Source of the DNA: Colwellia sp. E2M01
GTDB lineage: Bacteria > Pseudomonadota > Gammaproteobacteria > Enterobacterales > Alteromonadaceae
Direction of reading: 5' to 3'
Assembly (NCBI RefSeq): GCF_018860585.1
Contig: NZ_JAHKPR010000030.1
Location: 130,237 to 194,236, forward strand
DNA length: 64,000 nucleotides
Shown here piece by piece: positions 59,938-64,000 of this stretch (within the stretch, counting starts at the first letter, position 1; every line of letters starts with the position of its first letter). A program made the translations under genes and the position numbers. The notes under the pieces were generated by a model. It did not search any database. It was not told the origin of the DNA and saw only the letters and a list, made by a program, of their open reading frames with translations.

Positions 59938-60335
59938 GCTTTCCAAGAAAGTATTCTTTAAATTTTAAAGTTTGGTGCGTGGTTATGTTTTTGCGCGTCA
60001 AACTCAATGTGTTTTAACTTGCGGTGTGTGATTTTAATTTTAGCGCACACAAGCAGGTTGTGTTTTTCGCTAAACTCGGTTTGGTGTTTGCACTAATAAG
60101 CATTGCCTTTTATACCTTTTTCAAAGGTGGCAACGCTATTATTTTAGTTCTGGCTTCAGTGAGTAGCTTCAAAAGTTCACGGTCAGGTTTTTATATTACG
60201 GTGCCTTAAAGTTCTTGTAGTGTTTAGTTCAACGTACGCTGCATATAACAAGGCACTCAAACGGAAAATTTACAGTTGGCTGCGGCTCGTACCTCGCGCA
60301 TTTTAGCCAACTATAATTTTCCGCTTAGTTTTGCG
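59932..60335 (+). mobile_element. cassette 4 (family A, copy 1), nearly gene-free
   Basis: This 404-base cassette has no confident gene. The only open frame is the 61-codon one at 60024. Its 3' 200 bases closely resemble cassettes 9 and 12 (family A), with shared stretches around TTTCGCTAAAC, ACTAATAAGC, CAAAGGTGGCAAC and AAAAGTTCACGGTCAGG. Confidence 0.8.
60024..60209 (+). CDS. doubtful small hydrophobic protein of cassette 4
   Basis: A GTG-initiated frame of 61 residues contains one hydrophobic segment (VVFFAKLGLVFALISIAFYT) followed by a polar tail (SSFKSSRSGFYIT). No ribosome site is present. The same frame is open in cassette 12 but broken by two single-base losses in cassette 9, and most differences change the amino acid, so purifying selection is not evident. 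It could be a real membrane peptide or chance. Confidence 0.28.
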   Translation: MCDFNFSAHKQVVFFAKLGLVFALISIAFYTFFKGGNAIILVLASVSSFKSSRSGFYITVP

Positions 60336-60341
60336 TTATAT
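60243..60341 (+). repeat. attC4 (end of cassette 4)
   Basis: It runs from ATATAAC (60243-60249) to GTTATAT (60335-60341), 99 bases. The inner part from CAGTTGGCTGCGGCTCGTAC to TTTTAGCCAAC is the same as in attC5 and attC10. Confidence 0.9.
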
Positions 60342-60717
60342 GCCGCCACTAATCTAAAAAAATTATTTTGTGGTTTAGGCATTTTATTTAAATTTATTGT
60401 GCTTATTTCGTTCTTTTTTGTGGTAAGTTTTAGCGCAGTAAAATTGGTTTAGTATTTTTGGTTACACAGTTTTCGCCTAATTTGTTTTGGTGAATCCATT
60501 TACAAAAGTGTTAGCGGCTCAAATTCATGGTTAGTGGCAAAGTGGTGGTTCGTTGTTAGCTCTACTCATTCCATTCTACTAACTTTTATATTTTTTAAAC
60601 GTTATGTGTTTTCTAACCAGTAAACATATAACAAGTTGCTTCATCGGACACGTACAGTTGGCTGCGGCTCGTACCTCGCGCATTTTAGCCAACCATACTT
60701 AGCCGCTGAGCAAAGCG
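60336..60717 (+). mobile_element. cassette 5 (family B, copy 1), no gene seen
   Basis: This 382-base cassette has no convincing reading frame; an ATG at 60340 meets a stop after five codons. Its last 220 bases, including attC5, are almost identical to cassette 10, while its first 100 bases differ much more. It is T-rich on the plus strand and may carry a promoter or RNA function, or be a decayed gene. Confidence 0.75.
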
Positions 60718-60723
60718 TTATGT
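60626..60723 (+). repeat. attC5 (end of cassette 5)
   Basis: It runs from ATATAAC (60626-60632) to GTTATGT (60717-60723), 98 bases. It is identical to attC10 except for the last bases, which belong to the next cassette. Confidence 0.92.
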
Positions 60724-60738
60724 ATTTCAAGGAGTGAG

Positions 60739-61062
60739 ATGATGATTTCCTGGGTAGGTAAAATAACTATTATTCTTTCGTTAGTAACATCTAATGCACT
60801 TTACGCAAGTTGTATCCCTTCACCTGAACCTTGTAATGATACAAATACTAGTTCAACCTCTATTGAACCTGCTGTTATCATCATTCCGGTAGTGATTTTA
60901 GGTGCTGGTATATGGTATTGGCTTTCTGATAATGAAGAGCCATCAATTAATAGTGAAAACTTAAAATCGGAAGATATATATTCACCTTACTCTTTTACTT
61001 TGGCTCCATTAACCAATAACGAAACTGGTGGAATTCAGTTAAAGTTTGCATATGAGTTTTAA
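60739..61062 (+). CDS. cassette 6: exported or membrane-anchored small protein
   Basis: The 107-residue protein has a signal peptide (KITIILSLVTSNALYASC), a short polar segment with two Cys (CIPSPEPCND), a membrane helix (AVIIIPVVILGAGIWYWLS) and an acidic tail. The tail ends in LKFAYEF, a terminal Phe pattern like that of outer-membrane proteins. AAGGAG lies seven bases before the ATG at 60739; a second ATG follows at once. The family is unknown. The stop precedes attC6 by three bases. Confidence 0.72.
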   Translation: MMISWVGKITIILSLVTSNALYASCIPSPEPCNDTNTSSTSIEPAVIIIPVVILGAGIWYWLSDNEEPSINSENLKSEDIYSPYSFTLAPLTNNETGGIQLKFAYEF

Positions 61063-61064
61063 AT

Positions 61065-61165
61065 ACATAACAAGCCAATCAAGCAGGACAAAATACAGTT
61101 GGTTTTTTGCTCGTGCCTCGCTTATTTTAACCAACTATACTTTGCCTCTTATTGGGGCGTTAGTT
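61065..61165 (+). repeat. attC6 (end of cassette 6)
   Basis: It runs from ACATAAC (61065-61071) to GTTAGTT (61159-61165), 101 bases, arms CAGTTGG and CCAACT. Its opening heptamer complements the GTTATGT at 60717. Confidence 0.92.
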
Positions 61166-61536
61166 GGCACAACTTGTTCAAGAATAATTTTGTGTAAATA
61201 GGAAAGTTATCTCGCATAAACTGCGCTTGTTTCTGTTCTTTTATGTGGTTAATTTTTTCGTGAAAAAGTAGTTTAGTATTTTTTGCTCTACAGTTTTCGC
61301 CTAGCTCTGTTTGTAAATTCAATTAGCAAAAGTGTTCAGGCTCAAATTCACGGTTAGCGGCAAGTTGTGCGGTGCTTTTTAGCTCTTACTTACTCAATTA
61401 AATTTCAGTGTTGTTGGTGAGTAAAATGTGTTTAACTATCAACCAACTAACAAGGCAATCAAACGGACAAATTACAGTTGGCTGTCGTTCGTGCCTCACT
61501 ATTTTAGCCAACTACAATTTGCCGCTTATTGTGGCG
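61160..61536 (+). mobile_element. cassette 7 (family B, diverged copy), no gene seen
   Basis: This 377-base cassette lacks a convincing gene. It keeps family B landmarks (ACTTGTTCAAG near its start, ACAGTTTTCGCCTA, CAAAAGTGTT, GGCTCAAATTCA, GGTTAG) but is much diverged from cassettes 5 and 10. Stops occur early in all plus frames. Confidence 0.7.
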
Positions 61537-61542
61537 TTAGGC
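61445..61542 (+). repeat. attC7 (end of cassette 7)
   Basis: It runs from AACTAAC (61445-61451) to GTTAGGC (61536-61542), 98 bases. The unusual opening AACTAAC exactly complements the unusual GTTAGTT that starts this cassette. Confidence 0.92.
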
Positions 61543-61557
61543 ATTCAGGAGGTTTCG

Positions 61558-62346
61558 TTGCAATATCGAAAATTTGATGAATATAAATTGATGCAAGAAG
61601 CTGTAGATGGCTTTTGTGGAATTATCTTATTTTCATTTGCAAAAGAAGAATCTGAAATTAAAGAGCTTATTTTGAGAAACTCAATAGCAAAAGCATCAAT
61701 GAGTTTAAAGGGAATCTTTGCCCAATGGGGTATCAAAAATTTTCAAGATGGGTGGGCGATGTACAGAAATGTTCTCGATAGACTTTTTCACATAGAGCAC
61801 ATAGCCCAGAACAATCAATTTCAAGACTTTGATGATTGGTCTATCTATCAACAAGCTATAAAACAAAATTTAGTTAAAGGCGACAATCGGTTTCAAAACA
61901 CTAGTCCGCCGCTAAATGAAAAAATGAAGGTTAGAGTAAAAGAATTATTAAAAAACAAACCTAAATGGAAGCGTCCAAAAGCTGAAGATGTAGCTAAAAG
62001 TATGGAAATGGATTTCTTATATAAATATGGGTTTGATATGGCAACAATGCATACACACCCGATGTCTGACGACGGAACACAAGATTTCCATTCTATAACT
62101 GGAATACCTTCTGATGAAAAGTTTCCTGATCAAATAGCTTTATTACACAATAGTATTTTGGCTGTAACATTGATAATTCAAAATGTACTAAATTATAGCT
62201 CTCTCAAGTGGATGAATATCATGTGGGACTTTATCGAGCAGCTAAGGTTGAGCCTAAATGATGGTAATAAAGACTACGGAGTGACTTTTGTTAAAATAGC
62301 TAACAGATTTGGTGAGCAATTACCCTTGTGTGCCAAAAATGCCTAA
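61558..62346 (+). CDS. cassette 8: DUF5677-like protein
   Basis: The start is TTG 61558 (MQYRKFDEYKLMQEA), with CAGGAGG six bases before; the frame open to its left only crosses attC7. The 262-residue protein is helical and cytoplasmic. Its pattern recalls DUF5677: KASMSLKGIFAQW, WAMYRNVLDRLFHIEHIA, then FDMATMHTHPMSDDGTQDFH. The last segment places His and Asp residues together as in a possible metal or catalytic site. Function is unknown. The stop lies inside the opening heptamer of attC8. At 789 bases it is the largest cassette gene here. Confidence 0.75.
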   Translation: MQYRKFDEYKLMQEAVDGFCGIILFSFAKEESEIKELILRNSIAKASMSLKGIFAQWGIKNFQDGWAMYRNVLDRLFHIEHIAQNNQFQDFDDWSIYQQAIKQNLVKGDNRFQNTSPPLNEKMKVRVKELLKNKPKWKRPKAEDVAKSMEMDFLYKYGFDMATMHTHPMSDDGTQDFHSITGIPSDEKFPDQIALLHNSILAVTLIIQNVLNYSSLKWMNIMWDFIEQLRLSLNDGNKDYGVTFVKIANRFGEQLPLCAKNA

Positions 62347-62437
62347 CAAGAACATCAAACGGAAAATTTACAGTTGGCTTTTTTCGTTCCTCAAAATTTT
62401 AGCCAACTATAATTTTCCGCTTATGTAAGCGTTATAT
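62341..62437 (+). repeat. attC8 (end of cassette 8)
   Basis: It runs from GCCTAAC (62341-62347) to GTTATAT (62431-62437), 97 bases. Its opening heptamer complements the GTTAGGC at 61536. Confidence 0.92.
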
Positions 62438-62755
62438 GCTAATAAAATTAGCTTTAATTTAAGGGCTTTTTAGTGCGTAGTTTTTCGCTAAACAAGGTTT
62501 GGCGTTGTCACTAATAAGCGTTGCCTTTATTACCTTTTTCAAAGGTGGCAACACTATTAATTCGTTTTGGCTTTAGTGAGTAGCTCAAAAGTTCACGGTC
62601 AGGTTTTTATATTACGGCAACTTTAATTTCGTGCAGTGTTTGGTTTTACCATCGTTGCATATAACAAGTTGCTCAAAAGGACTAAAACAGTTTGCTCGTT
62701 TTTTGCAAAGTAACGCAAAAAAGCAAGCCAACCATTTTAGCCTCTTAGCAAGGCG
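62432..62755 (+). mobile_element. cassette 9 (family A, copy 2), decayed
   Basis: This 324-base cassette is a family A copy. Relative to cassette 12 it has lost one base near 62562-62570 and another near 62588, which breaks the short hydrophobic frame. No other gene is seen. Confidence 0.75.
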
Positions 62756-62761
62756 TTATAT
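62659..62761 (+). repeat. attC9 (end of cassette 9)
   Basis: It runs from ATATAAC (62659-62665) to GTTATAT (62755-62761), 103 bases. Its centre differs from the others: CAGTTTGCTCGTTTTTTGC and a second inner palindrome GCAAAGTAACGC, with the right arm CCAACC. Confidence 0.9.
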
Positions 62762-63137
62762 GCCACCACTTGTTCAAGTAATATTTTGTTGTGGTTTTGG
62801 TGTTTTAGTAAAGAGTATTGCGCTTGCTTCGTTCTTTTTTGTGGTAAATTTTAGCGCAGTCAAATAGTTTTAAATGCGTGGCTACACAGTTTTCGCCTAA
62901 CGTGTTTTGGTGAATCCATTTACAAAAGTGTTAGTGGCTCAAATTCATGGTTAGTGGCAAAGTGGTGGTTCGTTGTTAGTTCTACTCATTCCATCCTACT
63001 AACTTTTTTATTTTTTAAACGTTATGTGTTTTCTAACCAGTAAACATATAACAAGTTGCTTCATCGGACACGTACAGTTGGCTGCGGCTCGTACCTCGCG
63101 CATTTTAGCCAACCATACTTAGCCGCTGAGCAAAGCG
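62756..63137 (+). mobile_element. cassette 10 (family B, copy 3)
   Basis: This 382-base cassette is nearly the same as cassette 5 over its last 220 bases, including the whole attC. The only possible gene is the 35-codon frame at 62760. Confidence 0.78.
62760..62867 (+). CDS. doubtful 35-residue hydrophobic peptide of cassette 10
   Basis: An ATG directly at the cassette boundary (GTTATATG) opens a frame with the hydrophobic run VIFCCGFGVLVKSIALASFF and the end VVNFSAVK. A similar stretch (LFCGLGILFKFIVLISFFFV) can be read in cassette 5, but there it lacks a start and has an upstream stop. Without a ribosome site it is uncertain whether it is translated. Confidence 0.25.
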   Translation: MPPLVQVIFCCGFGVLVKSIALASFFFVVNFSAVK

Positions 63138-63143
63138 TTAGCT
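63046..63143 (+). repeat. attC10 (end of cassette 10)
   Basis: It runs from ATATAAC (63046-63052) to GTTAGCT (63137-63143), 98 bases, the same as attC5 up to the final bases. Confidence 0.92.
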
Positions 63144-63163
63144 GTATTCAAACGGATAGGTGT

Positions 63164-63697
63164 TATATCAAATATTTTGGCTTATTTTTACTGTTCGTAT
63201 CCATTGAGGTTTTCGCATGTCGTGATCCTATCCATCATGGAAAGCATCAATCTGATATTTTTCGTGATGCCATCGAAGACGACAGAATTATAGTTGTTGG
63301 TACTGTAGCTGATTACACATGCTATATACCTGATAAAGTCACAAATAGAGCATTTAAAGATCACGATGTCTGTTATCAAATTCTTACTATTGAAGTAAAT
63401 AAAACATTTAATGGTGTACCCAAAAAAAATTACAATCTTGGGCTAGGCAGGAATTCATCTTGTGATAGTGGAGACTTTCACCCAACAAAGTCAATATCAA
63501 CGAATGGAAGCTCTAAAAAAGTTACAAATTATCAGGTTGGTAAAGAATATCTATTTATTATTTATGAACGAGAGAGAGACAATAAAAAATATAATTATGT
63601 GAGGGCTGGTGAAATACTTGGTACTAAAACTTTGCCTTATATAAATAAGTATACAGAGTACAATACAGCTAACAAGTCGTTAAAGCAGGACAAATAA
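63164..63697 (+). CDS. cassette 11: exported protein, start codon unclear
   Basis: The frame is open from within attC10 to 63697. A signal-peptide-like stretch is present (YIKYFGLFLLFVSIEVFA, then Cys as in a lipobox or first mature residue). The mature domain of about 165 residues has IIVVGTVADYTCY, VCYQILTIEVNKTFNGVP, SSCDSGDFHPTKS and EYLFIIYERERDN, a beta-rich pattern recalling NTR/OB-like secreted domains (weak inference). No in-frame ATG, GTG or TTG occurs between the attC10 core and the signal region. ATC at about 63164 or ATT near 63146 would be needed, or readthrough from TTG 63056 in attC10. The stop lies 24 bases inside attC11. Confidence 0.6.
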   Translation, partial: YIKYFGLFLLFVSIEVFACRDPIHHGKHQSDIFRDAIEDDRIIVVGTVADYTCYIPDKVTNRAFKDHDVCYQILTIEVNKTFNGVPKKNYNLGLGRNSSCDSGDFHPTKSISTNGSSKKVTNYQVGKEYLFIIYERERDNKKYNYVRAGEILGTKTLPYINKYTEYNTANKSLKQDK

Positions 63698-63766
63698 CAG
63701 TTGGCTTTTGCTCCTGCGTCGCTTATTTTAGCCAACAATTATTTGCCTCTTAACGAGGCGTTATAT
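63667..63766 (+). repeat. attC11 (end of cassette 11)
   Basis: It runs from AGCTAAC (63667-63673) to GTTATAT (63760-63766), 100 bases. Its opening heptamer complements the GTTAGCT at 63137. The end of the cassette 11 gene lies inside it. Confidence 0.92.
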
Positions 63767-64000
63767 GCTCTTAGTAATTTTGTTTTAGAGCAAGAGAATT
63801 TACGGTGTATTTTTCGCTAAACTCGGTTTGGTGTTTGCACTAATAAGCGTTGCCTTTTATACCTTTTTCAAAGGTGGCAACACTATTAATTTAGTTCTGA
63901 CTTTGGTGAGTAGCTTCAAAAGTTCACGGTCAGGTTTTTATATTACGGCAACTGCCAGTTTGTGTAGCGTTTTGTATTACTACCGCTGCATATAACAAGT
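63761..64000 (+). mobile_element. cassette 12 (family A, copy 3), cut by the window edge
   Basis: The first 230 bases of the cassette and the opening ATATAACAAGT of attC12 (63990-64000) are seen. It is a family A copy in which the short hydrophobic frame (FFAKLGLVFALISVAFYTFF) stays open to the attC, but without a visible start codon. Confidence 0.75.

Larger units (their letters stand above)
57219..64000 (+). mobile_element. chromosomal integron (integrase, attI and 12 cassettes, cut by the right edge)
   Basis: The element has an integrase gene on the minus strand, a LexA-type box, an attI point at 58415/58416, and an array in which eleven attC sites and the start of a twelfth follow at intervals of about 290-1030 bases. 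All attC sites point the same way. They share the central CAGTTGG and CCAACT arms, which identifies the array as one homogeneous set typical of sedentary chromosomal integrons. The array runs off the window, so its full length is unknown. Confidence 0.95.

Noticed and set aside
61408..61557. Upstream extension of the cassette 8 gene
   Set aside because: It runs through attC7; the ribosome site before TTG 61558 marks the real start.
58927..64000. CRISPR array
   Set aside because: The repeats are about 100 bases, are inverted-repeat attC sites with core heptamers, and separate units of unequal length with genes; there are no short direct repeats or cas genes.

Overview
The window is a low-GC gammaproteobacterial chromosome segment. 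The housekeeping order (recCBD; infA-bpt-aat-trxB; ftsK-lolA-rarA-crcB-serS) and the protein sequences point to a marine Alteromonadales bacterium, most like Colwellia. That is inference from gene content and codon use; no search was run.

Region 1 (1-23925) is a type VI secretion system of the imp type: tssA (cut by the left edge), tssB, tssC, a second TssC-like gene (ImpD type), tagJ, tssE, tssF, tssG and clpV. Next come hcp and vgrG, each marked off by a hairpin terminator. An effector block follows: a small unknown ORF, a free-standing PAAR gene, a TIGR02270-like protein, a ketosynthase-like protein, a 1633-residue Rhs protein with an unrecognised C-terminal toxin domain, and its putative immunity gene. 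A second effector pair comes after it: a peptidoglycan-binding amidase and an exported immunity candidate. The membrane-complex genes (tssJ, K, L, M) are not in the window and may lie to the left.

Region 2 (23926-57212) is ordinary chromosome: asnB, a Tat-exported dienelactone-hydrolase-like protein, an NhaD-type antiporter, a DUF5062 gene, aroG, a MoxR/DUF58/transglutaminase operon, a DUF4870-like membrane protein, recC-recB-recD, a DUF3087 gene, infA, the N-degron pair bpt and aat, trxB, and ftsK-lolA-rarA-crcB-serS.

Region 3 (57213-64000) is the start of a chromosomal integron. The integrase gene (minus strand) has a perfect LexA-type palindrome in front of it. An attI point lies near 58415, followed by eleven complete cassettes and most of a twelfth, all oriented the same way and separated by very similar attC sites of about 97-103 bp. 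In every cassette the first seven bases are the reverse complement of the first seven bases of its own attC, so each boundary can be read directly. Cassette 1 encodes a protein of about 163 residues that aligns with domain I of the bacterial actin MreB but has lost the nucleotide-binding loop and all of domain II. Others encode a zinc-ribbon/coiled-coil protein, exported proteins and a DUF5677-like protein. Six cassettes belong to two repeated families with little or no coding capacity.

The most novel items are the MreB-domain cassette, the Rhs toxin with its PAAR/TIGR02270/ketosynthase-like loading block, the amidase-immunity pair, and the repeated gene-poor cassettes.
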